Below are positions 36,888 to 46,300 of a DNA stretch of 64,000 nucleotides, in pieces. Below the pieces are notes generated by a model, which saw only the letters and a program-made list of their open reading frames with translations, searched no databases and was not told where the DNA came from. Source of the DNA: Algibacter luteus (lineage in GTDB: Bacteria; Bacteroidota; Bacteroidia; Flavobacteriales; Flavobacteriaceae). The first letter of the stretch is position 1; each line of letters opens with the position of its first letter. Location: positions 363,495 through 427,494 of the forward strand of contig NZ_FQYK01000002.1 of the NCBI RefSeq assembly GCF_900141715.1. The letters are read 5' to 3'. The position numbers and the translations under genes were made by a program.

Positions 36888-37565
36888 ATGAAATACCTAC
36901 TAACCGCCATATTACTTACCATCTCAATTTCTAATAGTTATTCGCAAACTAGTCAAGAAGATATGCTAGGTTCTTGGTTCACGTACGCAGGAAACCATAA
37001 AATATCTGATAAATTTAGTGCGAGTACCTTGGCTCAATTATGGACCTTTGAAGTTGCAGAAAATTTCAATTTCATTTTAGTTTTTGGCGCTTTAAATTAT
37101 CAACTAACTCCAAAATTGACTACAACAATAGGCTATGGTTATGGTGATATCGACGGCGGCTTTTATACTGATAAACCACATACTTATGAAAACAGAGTAT
37201 TCGAGCAATTTGTCTATAAACACAAAATAGGTAATTTGCCTATAGACCACAGATTTAGAGTGGAACAACGCTTTTTCCATAAATTAGATTTTAAATCAAC
37301 TTCACATCGTTTACGATATAGATTAGGAACAAAAATCAAATTAAATAAAACCTTATTTATAAGAGTTCACGATGAATTTTTAGCAACGATTGACGATGAA
37401 ATTATAGATGAAAACAGATTGTATGGTGCATTGGGCATTAACTTATCTAAATCAGTAAATGTGCAATTCGGATATTTAAATAGAAAAATCAAAGGATTGA
37501 ACTTACACCGCCTTCAAGCAGGTATTTTTATAAAAACCGATCATAGAAAGAAACAAGTAGATTAA
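36888..37565 (+). CDS. DUF2490 outer membrane protein
   Basis: A 225-residue protein with a signal peptide (cut near ISNSYSQ) and beta-strand sequence typical of DUF2490: GSWFTYAGNHKISDKFS, then RFRVEQRFFHK and LFIRVHDEFLATI. Likely a small outer membrane barrel. It is read with the SLC13 permease and may provide its outer membrane route. Confidence 0.85.
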   Translation: MKYLLTAILLTISISNSYSQTSQEDMLGSWFTYAGNHKISDKFSASTLAQLWTFEVAENFNFILVFGALNYQLTPKLTTTIGYGYGDIDGGFYTDKPHTYENRVFEQFVYKHKIGNLPIDHRFRVEQRFFHKLDFKSTSHRLRYRLGTKIKLNKTLFIRVHDEFLATIDDEIIDENRLYGALGINLSKSVNVQFGYLNRKIKGLNLHRLQAGIFIKTDHRKKQVD

Positions 37566-37598
37566 TAGCAAATCCCTTTAGAGTAAAGTTCAACACGC

Positions 37599-37638
37599 AA
37601 GTACCGAGAATTAAGTTTTGATTTTCGGTACTTTTTTA
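37599..37638. terminator. Intrinsic terminator between the DUF2490 gene and rlmF
   Basis: Stem of 13 bp with one G-T pair (37599-37611 with 37621-37633), 9-base loop and a run of T. It overlaps the last bases of rlmF on the other strand, so it may act in both directions. Confidence 0.7.
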
Positions 37639-38520
37639 TTGATACGTCCAAGCTACAATTCTCGAGATTTTATTCCCCTGCCCCATTGGAATGGTTTTAA
37701 TATCAGTAGCCCCTAATTTCTTTAACGACACATGCATACCCTTCACTAAGTCTTTTTTAGAAACTAGACTTGTAAACCATTGGCATTTTGTTTTAAACAA
37801 TGAACTTTCGTAAAGATAATTGTGCAAAAAAGCCTTTTCACCGCCTTTATACCAGAGCTCATTATGTGTCCCAGAAAAGTTTCTAACAACCTGTTCACTA
37901 TCCCTATTTAAACCTTTTAACTTTCTTGAATTTGCCGCTATAGATTCCTCTTCAGACTTGTGAAACGGCGGATTGCAAATAGCAACCGAAAACGCATCAT
38001 TCTCATTTAATACTCCTTGCAAAATTTGCGAAGCATCATTTTGCAGCCTAAGTTCAATGGCCTTATTCAATTTATTTTTATCTATAATTTTCTGAGCATT
38101 TTTAAGCGCTTGGTTATCAATTTCAGTTCCTACAAATTGCCATTGATATTCAGCATGTCCTAAAAGCGGGTAGATGCATGTAGCTCCTGTGCCAATGTCT
38201 AAAACTTTAATGTTATCATCAATTTTTGATGCTTTAAGCAAATCAGCAATATGATGGATATAATCTACTCGTCCTGGTATCGGCGGACATAAATTGGCAT
38301 CAGGAAATTCCCAAAAGTCAATATTATAATACTTCATTAATAAAGCCGTATTGAGTGCCTTAACCGCTTTAGGATTAGAAAAATCAATTGTTTTGGTCTG
38401 ATATTTATTGACAAAAACAAAAGGTAATAAAGGATTATATATTTTCGATAGTGCATCCAAATCATAACCAGATTGATGCTTGTTGTTCGGGTGTAAATGT
38501 TGTTTCGGTTTGATATTTAT
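37636..38520 (-). CDS. rlmF: 23S rRNA (adenine-1618 N6) methyltransferase RlmF, non-ATG start
   Basis: SAM-dependent enzyme that methylates adenine 1618 of 23S rRNA. Motifs: WEFPDANLCPPIPGRVDYIHH, VLDIGTGATCIYPLLG (SAM binding) and ICNPPFHKSEEE (catalytic NPPF). The conserved N-terminus LHPNNKHQSGYDLDALSK, equivalent to LHPRNRHHSRYDL in other RlmF proteins, lies upstream of the first TTG (38460), so the gene must start earlier. An in-frame stop at 38527-38529 leaves only ATA (38518-38520) or ATC (38512-38514) as starts; ATA is drawn, giving 294 residues. The MATE gene stops 11 bases upstream, which suggests coupling. Confidence 0.85.
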   Translation of the reverse strand: MNIKPKQHLHPNNKHQSGYDLDALSKIYNPLLPFVFVNKYQTKTIDFSNPKAVKALNTALLMKYYNIDFWEFPDANLCPPIPGRVDYIHHIADLLKASKIDDNIKVLDIGTGATCIYPLLGHAEYQWQFVGTEIDNQALKNAQKIIDKNKLNKAIELRLQNDASQILQGVLNENDAFSVAICNPPFHKSEEESIAANSRKLKGLNRDSEQVVRNFSGTHNELWYKGGEKAFLHNYLYESSLFKTKCQWFTSLVSKKDLVKGMHVSLKKLGATDIKTIPMGQGNKISRIVAWTYQ

Positions 38521-38531
38521 ATAGTCTTAAA

Positions 38532-39938
38532 TTAAACTTTTACGGTCTTCCAATGGCCTTTTTTAAACCATATAATAGCAATTATAGTCATTAATACTTC
38601 TCCTAAAGCTACTGCCCAAAATACACCACTAGGGCCACAATTAAAAGTAATAGCCGCAAAATATGCAAAAGGTAATTGCAGTAACCAATAACATACAAAA
38701 TTGATATACGTTGGCGTTTTAGTATCTCCAGCCCCATTAAATGCATTGATTACAATCATACCGAAGCCATAAAAAATAAACGGTGCCGTCATAATACGTA
38801 AACACAAGCTACCATATTTCACAACATCAGGAGTATCATTAAAAATCTCAATAATTTGTGGTGCAAATAAAAGATATAATACAGAAACAGTACCCATAAA
38901 AATTGAGCAATACTTTGAAGTTAACCAAACAGATTGCTCTGCTCGTTCAGGTTTTTTAGCTCCTAAATTTTGACCAACTAATGAAGCCGCTGCACTGCTC
39001 ATACCCCACGCGGGCATTAAAGAAAATAACATCACACGAATAGCAATGGTATAGCCAGCGAGTACTTCGCTTCCAAATTCACTAACAATTCTCATTAAAA
39101 ACACCCAAGATGAGGTTCCTATCAAAAACTGACCAATACCTCCTATAGACACTTTAATTAAATTAAGCATAACACCCACACGGATTATCATGTCTTTAAT
39201 ACCAATTTTTATTTTACTGTAACTATAAAACAAAATTGCTAATTGAAATAATACTGCTATTCCACGCCCTATAGTAGTTGCAATTGCAGCTCCTTCAACA
39301 CCATAAGCAGGAATGGGTCCAAAACCAAAAATAAACATCGGATCTAGGATTATATTTAACCCATTAGATAAAATTAAGACCCACATGGATATAGATGCTT
39401 CTCCTGTTCCTCTAAAAATGGCATTAATTAAAAACAACAACATTATAGTAATGTTACCGCCTAAAAGCACTTTAGTATAGCCATAACCCTCTTCTATTAA
39501 ATCAGGTTCTCCTCCCATTAAACTTAAAAGCTCTTTAGGATAAATAATACCAATTATACTAACAATTGTAGCAACTAAAACACCTAAAAATATAACTTGA
39601 ACTGCTGCATTTGATGCACCTTTTAAATCTTTTTGCCCTACACGTCTAGCAACAATAGCGGTTGCAGCAATACTTAAACCAATAGCTATGGCATAAATTA
39701 AAGTAATTATAGACTCTGTTAATCCAATTGTAGCTACAGCATTTACACTAACTCGAGAAACATACATGATGTCTACTAAAGCGAAAATGGATTCCATGAT
39801 CATCTCAAGAATCATTGGAACTGCTAACATAAATATGGCGCGCCGAATACTTCCAGAAGTGAAGTCTTTTTGCTTACCTGTAACAGCAATTTTGAAATAT
39901 TTAATAAATTGTTTTAAGGTGATTTTATTTGATTGCAT
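38532..39938 (-). CDS. MATE-family efflux transporter
   Basis: A 468-residue exporter with 12 helices, when started at 39938 (MQSNKITLKQF). The segment FTSGSIRRAIFMLAVPMILE and the second-half repeat MRIVSEFGSEVLAGYTIAIR are typical of the MATE family, which expels drugs or metabolites with sodium or protons. A longer frame from 39983 adds 15 unrelated residues and is less likely. rlmF follows. Confidence 0.92.
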   Translation of the reverse strand: MQSNKITLKQFIKYFKIAVTGKQKDFTSGSIRRAIFMLAVPMILEMIMESIFALVDIMYVSRVSVNAVATIGLTESIITLIYAIAIGLSIAATAIVARRVGQKDLKGASNAAVQVIFLGVLVATIVSIIGIIYPKELLSLMGGEPDLIEEGYGYTKVLLGGNITIMLLFLINAIFRGTGEASISMWVLILSNGLNIILDPMFIFGFGPIPAYGVEGAAIATTIGRGIAVLFQLAILFYSYSKIKIGIKDMIIRVGVMLNLIKVSIGGIGQFLIGTSSWVFLMRIVSEFGSEVLAGYTIAIRVMLFSLMPAWGMSSAAASLVGQNLGAKKPERAEQSVWLTSKYCSIFMGTVSVLYLLFAPQIIEIFNDTPDVVKYGSLCLRIMTAPFIFYGFGMIVINAFNGAGDTKTPTYINFVCYWLLQLPFAYFAAITFNCGPSGVFWAVALGEVLMTIIAIIWFKKGHWKTVKV

Positions 39939-40134
39939 TAAGAGGGTAATTAAATATAAATCATTACCAAATGCATATAACACTTAGCTTTTGTTTTTCT
40001 CGAGTGGAACCTCGATGCTTTAAGGAAGTCAAATTAAACAATCATAGGTAACAAATATTGTGAAAATAATTTAAAACAACAAAATAGATTTCTATGAGTT
40101 TCCTATCAATTCTCATATATTCGCAAAAAAATTG

Positions 40135-40797
40135 ATGATGTTAAAAGCGGTTATTTTTGATATGGATGGTGTTATTATTGATAGTGAACCTATGCATAAT
40201 AAAGCCTATCATGATATGTTTGAAGAAGTTGGAATTACAGTGTCTTCAGAGCTTTACGAATCGTTCACCGGTCAGTCTACCATCAATATTTGTAAACGCT
40301 TGTGCGACCATTTTAACTTACAACAATCGCCAGAAAGCTTAGTAGCCTTAAAACGAAAGCACTACAAACACTTCTTTTACAGTAATTCTGATTTAGGACT
40401 TATTGATGGTGTTTTTGAATTGATTCAGGATTATTACAATAACGGACTCACTTTAGTTTTAGCCTCTTCTGCTGCTATGACCAGCATCAATCAAATTTTT
40501 GACCGTTTTGAATTGAACCCTTACTTTAAAGCGAAATTTAGTGGTGGGGATTTAAAACAATCGAAACCACATCCAGAAATTTTCATCAAAGCAGCCGAGG
40601 CTACAGGTTTTAGAAGAGAAGAATGTATCGTTATTGAAGATTCAACTAATGGTGTTCATGCGGCTCATGCAGCAGGTATTTACTGTGTTGGGTATGATAG
40701 TTTTCATTCAAAAAACCAAGATTACTCGAAGGCCAACTTAGTGATAAACGATTTTAAGGATATTAGTTATAAAAATATAACTTCTGTTTTTAAATAA
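40135..40797 (+). CDS. HAD-IA hydrolase, beta-phosphoglucomutase-like
   Basis: A 220-residue HAD protein. Motif I FDMDGVIIDSEPMH is the form found in beta-phosphoglucomutases and broad sugar-phosphate phosphatases, then VLASSAAM (motif II), QSKPHPEIF (motif III) and VIEDSTNGVHAAHAAG (motif IV). The substrate is not predictable. Start may be 40135 or 40138 (two ATG in a row). Confidence 0.88.
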   Translation: MMLKAVIFDMDGVIIDSEPMHNKAYHDMFEEVGITVSSELYESFTGQSTINICKRLCDHFNLQQSPESLVALKRKHYKHFFYSNSDLGLIDGVFELIQDYYNNGLTLVLASSAAMTSINQIFDRFELNPYFKAKFSGGDLKQSKPHPEIFIKAAEATGFRREECIVIEDSTNGVHAAHAAGIYCVGYDSFHSKNQDYSKANLVINDFKDISYKNITSVFK

Positions 40798-40816
40798 CTT
40801 AGTTTAAATCTGCTTA

Positions 40817-40972
40817 TTATGAGTCGCTATTTTCTTGAGCTTTTTTAATAATATTTTTAAGACGCTCCTTTCTAAGTAACGCTTCGCTTTTCTTTTTGTT
40901 TTTCTTTCGAGCCATTAATTTAGAATGCTTCGCTTTATTTTTGGTGTTCTTCTCTCTTCCTGTTTTAGCCAT
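40817..40972 (-). CDS. 51-residue basic protein after mscL
   Basis: Found by reading the gap between the HAD and mscL genes. The frame opens at ATG 40972, 2 bases after the mscL stop, and ends at 40817. The protein starts MAKTGREKNTKNKAKHSKLM and is almost entirely Lys, Arg and small polar residues, with two basic helices and no cysteine. It resembles short basic proteins that bind nucleic acid or ribosomes, but no function is known. Conserved position after mscL would support it. Confidence 0.6.
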   Translation of the reverse strand: MAKTGREKNTKNKAKHSKLMARKKNKKKSEALLRKERLKNIIKKAQENSDS

Positions 40973-40974
40973 AA

Positions 40975-41418
40975 CTATTGTTTTGTTTTCAACAACTTAT
41001 TCTGCTCTTCCATCAAGTCGGTGAGCTTCGATAAAAGTTCAATATCCTTTGGAGTAACAACGGTTTTGTCTTTGGTATCTTGAGCTCTATTTTTTAATCG
41101 ATTTAAAAATTTAACTACAATAAATACGGTAAAACCGATGATCATAAAATCTAACAGAGCTTCTCCTAATGCGCCGTAACCTATAGCAACCACATCGGTT
41201 AAAACATTACCTGAATCATCCAATACGGCTTCTTTCAAAATGATTTTTTTATTCTGAAAATTTACACCGTCGGTTAATAAGGATAACGGAGGTAACAATA
41301 TTTTTTTTACCAAAACATCTATAACTTTATTAAAAGAAGCACCAATTATAATACCAATGGCCATATCCATCATGTTTCCCTTTACTGCAAACTCTTTAAA
41401 TTCTTTGAATAGTTTCAT
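40975..41418 (-). CDS. mscL: Large-conductance mechanosensitive channel MscL
   Basis: A 147-residue pore protein that opens under membrane tension on osmotic downshock. It has two helices: the first with FKEFAVKGNMMDMAIGIIIGASFNKVIDV and the second near residues 85-107 (LLDFMIIGFTVFIVVKFLN). The C-terminal helix is charged. The loop between helices (about 45-80) is long, as in Bacteroidota. Confidence 0.95.
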   Translation of the reverse strand: MKLFKEFKEFAVKGNMMDMAIGIIIGASFNKVIDVLVKKILLPPLSLLTDGVNFQNKKIILKEAVLDDSGNVLTDVVAIGYGALGEALLDFMIIGFTVFIVVKFLNRLKNRAQDTKDKTVVTPKDIELLSKLTDLMEEQNKLLKTKQ

Positions 41419-41563
41419 ATGCTTTACTTTTTTATTTATTGCAGTGCAAAGATATTAGTTTGTAATTGGCATTGTAAAATCCTAACATATAAAATTAGGT
41501 GTCATGTGTATTACTTCATAAGTTAATATTATAAATTATCATCATATTTACTAATAATTTTAT

Positions 41564-41615
41564 TTATTAGCTTTTTAGATAATATTTACAATTATTAGTT
41601 TTTTAGCTAATATTT
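41564..41615. promoter_or_regulatory. Tandem operator-like repeats before the SatD-like gene
   Basis: Two 24-base direct repeats (41564-41587 and 41592-41615) match at 22 positions and start 28 bases apart. Each is also a rough palindrome, ATTAG-Y-N5-AG-N-TAAT. A third half-match ATAATAGCTAAT overlaps the promoter at 41631-41642. Confidence 0.55.
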
Positions 41616-41638
41616 TTGGTGATTTAAATTATAATAGC

Positions 41639-41646
41639 TAATTTTG
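41639..41646 (+). promoter_or_regulatory. -7 promoter element of the SatD/DUF3307 pair
   Basis: TAATTTTG fits TAnnTTTG and lies 20 bases before the ATG at 41667. It overlaps the third repeat half, so a bound repressor could block it. Confidence 0.5.
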
Positions 41647-41666
41647 AAACTATCATATACCAAATC

Positions 41667-42269
41667 ATGACCAGTATAATAACAGGCGATATCATCAATT
41701 CTAAAGAAAGTTCACCTAAACTTTGGCTAAATGCGCTTAAAACAATTTTAAATAGTTTTGGTAATACGCCACAAACTTGGGAAATTTATAGAGGCGATAG
41801 TTTTCAACTCGAAGTTCAACCCCAACACGCCTTAAAAGCCTGTATGCTTATAAAAGCCACCATAAAACAATTTGACAATATTGATGTTCGTCTCGCCATT
41901 GGCATCGGCGAAAAAACATACCAATCCAATAATATTACAGAATCTAACGGTAGTGCCTTTGTGTATTCTGGCGAGTGTTTTGAAAGTCTTAAAAAAACAA
42001 CTTTAGCCATAAAATCAAATAACGAATTGTTTGATACCACCATAAACCTCATGCTCGATCTCGCTCAATTAACCATAAACAATTGGTCTAGCACCTCGGC
42101 AATTCTTGTAAAAACCACTTTAGAAAACCCCGATTTAAACCAAAATCAAATCGCCAACATTTTAGAAAAAACACAAGGCAATATTAGTCAAGGCCTTAAA
42201 CGAGCAGGATTTGATGAGATTTCAAAACTCTTAAAGTATTACCAAAACCAAATACAAACCCTATGTTAA
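41667..42269 (+). CDS. SatD-like protein with a C-terminal helix-turn-helix
   Basis: A 200-residue protein. The N-terminal ITGDIINSKES, then EIYRGDSFQLEVQPQ and DVRLAIGIGEK resemble the SatD family, a nucleotide-cyclase-like fold. The C-terminus (about 150-195, NQIANILEKTQGNISQGLKRAG) looks like a helix-turn-helix. It overlaps the next gene by 7 bases. A role as a regulator that binds the repeats upstream is plausible but not shown. Confidence 0.8.
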   Translation: MTSIITGDIINSKESSPKLWLNALKTILNSFGNTPQTWEIYRGDSFQLEVQPQHALKACMLIKATIKQFDNIDVRLAIGIGEKTYQSNNITESNGSAFVYSGECFESLKKTTLAIKSNNELFDTTINLMLDLAQLTINNWSSTSAILVKTTLENPDLNQNQIANILEKTQGNISQGLKRAGFDEISKLLKYYQNQIQTLC

Positions 42270-42985
42270 CCTTAGCCATCAAACTAATTCTTGCCCACGT
42301 TATAGGCGATTTTGTGCTTCAACCCAACACATGGGTACTGCATAAAGAAACCCACAAACACAAATCGAAGTTTTTGTATTGGCATATTTTAATTCATGCC
42401 CTAACGCTCATTGTGGTGTTGCAATTTCAATTTAAATATTGGTTAGCCCTCATTATCATCCCTACTTCACATTACATTATCGATGTTATTAAACTCCACC
42501 TCAACCCCAAATTCAATAAAAGAATCTTGTTTGGTTTAGATCAACTCGCACACCTCATCATCATTGCGTTAGTCATTCAAATTTACGAATCGTACAACAT
42601 CAATTTCAATCTACTATTCGCTCCAGAAACCCTATTGTTTCTCACCTGTATCATAGGTGTAACCAAAGTCTCATCAATCATCATGAAAACCATCATTTCC
42701 AAATGGGATTTAACCGAATATAACAAAGAAGCTACCCTCGAAGACGCCGGCGCATACATAGGCATCCTCGAGCGCCTTTTAGTCTTCATATTCATCATCA
42801 CTAACCATTGGGAAGGTGTTGGCTTTCTCATCACCGCCAAATCCGTTTTCCGTTTCAGCGATTTATCAAAAGCCAAAGACCGCAAACTCACCGAGTACAT
42901 CCTCATTGGCACCCTTATCAGTTTCGGTTTAGCCATCGCCTTCGGTTTGGGTTACGAATATGTTTTAGGAATAATAACAACGTAG
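42263..42985 (+). CDS. DUF3307 membrane protein
   Basis: A 240-residue protein with about six helices. LILAHVIGDFVLQPNTWVLHK and the HYIIDVIK-type segment are the DUF3307 signature; His and Asp in helices 1 and 3 are conserved. It is translationally coupled to the SatD-like gene, a pairing often seen in Bacteroidota. Function unknown. Confidence 0.87.
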   Translation: MLTLAIKLILAHVIGDFVLQPNTWVLHKETHKHKSKFLYWHILIHALTLIVVLQFQFKYWLALIIIPTSHYIIDVIKLHLNPKFNKRILFGLDQLAHLIIIALVIQIYESYNINFNLLFAPETLLFLTCIIGVTKVSSIIMKTIISKWDLTEYNKEATLEDAGAYIGILERLLVFIFIITNHWEGVGFLITAKSVFRFSDLSKAKDRKLTEYILIGTLISFGLAIAFGLGYEYVLGIITT

Positions 42986-43365
42986 ATTTGGGCGCTACCG
43001 CAAGGGTCGGGCTTTCCGTTACAAGTCCTCGCTCGTACCTCGCTGTGGGCTTTCCTCTGCAATCCCTAACGCGATCTAGCCATTAGCCATAATTTAATTA
43101 ATATTTATTGCAGCACAAAACATTAAATCCGTAAAAAGTCGACACCCATATCAATTCATAGAATTGAAAGTCAAGGCGCAGAATAGATGAAGAAAAGCTC
43201 CGAAAAAAGGAGAACGAACGTTCGACACGGAGTTTTCAAATCGGTTTTCAGTACTCACTGAAAAATTCCTTGGCTTGACCTTGATTTTTTGGTTCGTTTT
43301 GTATCAAGACAAAATGAACGCATAGAAGCGTTTATTCAAAATCTACGCGAAGAATTTATATTCTC
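42986..43365. other. 380-base gap: dispersed repeat and a hairpin-rich segment
   Basis: The first part is copy 2 of the dispersed repeat. The second (about 43130-43340) has an 11-bp stem with one G-T pair (43292-43302 with 43309-43319) and arms around TCAAGG and CCTTGA. A frame of about 38 codons runs from there toward the ccsA stop, but no start codon supports it, so I call no gene. Confidence 0.45.
42987..43073 (+). repeat. Dispersed ~90-bp intergenic repeat, copy 2
   Basis: Runs from TTTGGGCGCTACCGC through GGGTCGGGCTTTCCG, CTCGCTCGTACCTCGCTGTG and GGCTTTCCTCTGCAATCCC to TAACGCG. It is the best conserved copy together with copy 1. Confidence 0.8.
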
Positions 43366-46300
43366 TTATTTCCTATAAAATTTCGCATAGCCACGATACC
43401 CAAAGAATCCTAAAATAGCGACTAGCACACAAGCAATAGTAATAAATTTAACACTCACTATTTGGTCGCCACTCGCATAACTATGCAATCCGGCTAGGTA
43501 GAAATTCACACCAAAATAGGTCATTAAAATACTAGCAAACGCCACAATAGACATCAAGTTAAAAAACCATCGTCCGCGTAATCCAGGAACCAAACGCATA
43601 TGTATAACAAAAGCATAAATCATAATGCTTATAAGTGCCCAAGTTTCTTTTGGATCCCAGCCCCAATAGCGTCCCCAACTTTCATTGGCCCACATACCGC
43701 CTAAAAAGTTTCCAATGGTAAGCATCACCAAACCAACCGTTAAAGCCATTTCGTTTATAATTGTTAATTCTTTAATGTTTAAATCCATTTTGGCTTTATT
43801 CTTTTTGGTAGTAAATATCATTAAGAATAAGGATACAATGCCTAAAATCATACCTAAGGTAAACGGACCGTAACTTGCAACAATCACCGCTACATGAATC
43901 ATTAACCAATAACTATTTAAAACCGGTTGCAGATTTGCAATCGCAGGATCCATCCAATTCCAATGTGCAATCATTAAAATCATGGCGGTAACAAATGCGG
44001 TTGCGGCAATGGTTAAATCGCTTTTTCGCCCAAAGGCTAATCCAAAAAACATGGTAGCCCAAGCTACGTAAATCATGGACTCGTAGGCATCACTCCAAGG
44101 TGCATGTCCTGAAATGTACCAACGTGCAATTAACCCTGCTGTATGCAATACAAACAAGCCTAAAACCACAAATTTTAAAACAGTTACAGACACATTTACA
44201 AACTTGCGCTTGTCATTAAATATTTGCATAATTAATAATACAAACAGCAAAGTTCCAGCATATAAATACCAGCTAAAGAGCTTCTTGAAAATATCGTATT
44301 TATTATAAAGCACTTCGGCTTTAACTTTTTTGTCGCTCAGCATCACCTCGCTACCATAACGGTGTTGCGTTTTGGTGAAAGCTCCTAAAAGCTTTTCAGC
44401 TTCCGAAAAATCGCCCGTTTGTTTGGCCTGATTTAAGGTATATAAATACGCTCTAAAGCCATTTTTTATAAAATTAGAATACAACGAATCCGTAACTTTC
44501 GAGGCGTCTCTTTTAAAATCGAAGTTTGAAATCCACTTGTTATTTTCATCATCAGGAATTGGGAAAATCTTCAAGGACATCCCTTCTATCGTATTATATA
44601 ACAAGTTAACTCGTTGGTCGGTTTCTTTAAATTCCTTTTGAAACCCATTTGGTATTTGCGCTTTATAAGCTTCATCTAAATAAGGCGCTAGTTTATACGC
44701 TCCTTGATTTGTAAAGAAATCGGCCAATGGCACATATTTCACTTCTTTATCAACACCAATAAGCTTTCTAATAGAATCACCTTTCTTAGGTTTTAAGTAA
44801 ATAATAGGCACATTGTACCAAAGCATCGGACTTTCTTGAATGGATAAAAACACTTGGTTTGCATCAAAATCCTCATAAGTGTCATTCTTGCTTAATTTTC
44901 TAAGCATTTCTGAGGCGAAAGTATTTACAGGCATCATGCGCCCGCTTAAATCCTGAATCACCAAATGCCCAAATTTATCCGCATGTACTTTTGGTGTGAT
45001 ATTCGCTCTTAAAATAGAATCGATTTGCGCTTTTGTTGGCGCCGTATGGTCGTGACCATCGCCTTCATAATGTTCTTGAGCAAAAGCTCCTAAACTCGTA
45101 CATAACAAAAAGATGCTCAGTACTTTTGCTTTTTTGTTTTTAACGCTTTCCAAATGACGCTTTAAATCGCCAAAACGTGAATGTTTAGAAAACAAAATAG
45201 CCATTAAACCAAAGTACAGCATCATATACCCAATGTAGGTAATTAAGGTACCCCAATAATCATGGTTTACAGAAAGAATAGTTCCTTTTTCATCTGGGTC
45301 GAAACTCGATTGAAAAAATCTGTAACCATCATGATCCAGAATATTATTCATATAAATTTTATAGTCGTAGTTTTCAGAGCGCTCATCTAAAACCGTGACT
45401 TCACTAGAATATGCCGAATAACCACGTTCGGTTCCTGGGTAACGTTCTGCTTCAAAATCGTTTAATTTTAACGCAAAGGGCAACTCTAAAATTTTCGAGC
45501 CATACTTAAATGCCAAATCAAGTCCGCCAACTTGTATCTGTTTAAAATTACCATTAATACCTTTACCTCCTAATAAGCCTACACGTTTGGTTTCACCACC
45601 AGTAGTAACGTTTAATACCACACCATCGGCATCGTTTTTAAGGAGTTGTGATTTTTGAACCACATCAAAAACACCTTTAACTACAGGTTTTGGAAACACC
45701 ATTTGCATATTACCAATAACATATCTAGAACGCAGATAAAGCGGCTGTAAACTATCGGCAACCAATTTACCTTGAGCCCGAGTTGCCATGGTCATATATT
45801 CACCCTCGAATGGCGAATTAATACTCAACGAATCACCTTGAAACGTAATATTTATTGCCCCATCGGTTGGTTTGTTTAAAGCAAAAAGCACATTGTGAAT
45901 ACTTTGCACCTGCCCTACTTTTAAGAAGTGATTGTGCGGTCCGTTTTGTCCTGCCTCCACAACTTTTAGATATTCTTCGCCATTGTCGTCTGGGATAATA
46001 TCTTCTTCAGCCCCAACAATAAATTTATCGAGTTCGATGGTTACGGGTTGCTGATCGTATTTGGTTTCTATTTTAAAATTGTTTTCTAAACGTCCTGAAA
46101 AATCAACTTCGCGCTCAATTGGTAAACGCTGCGGTACACCGTCTATCATATAATCGCCATCAATGAAAGCGGTGATGTATGTTTTTTGAGATAAGAACGT
46201 GTTTTCTGAAGCGCCCTCGCGAATGGCCATCATGCCTTCAAAACTCGCATAACGTGTAATAAAAGCCCCTAAGAGAATAAAAATAAAGGCTAAATGTAAA

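Noticed and set aside
42583-42936. 117-codon minus-strand frame
   Set aside because: Antisense to the DUF3307 gene, with no recognisable motif and no promoter.
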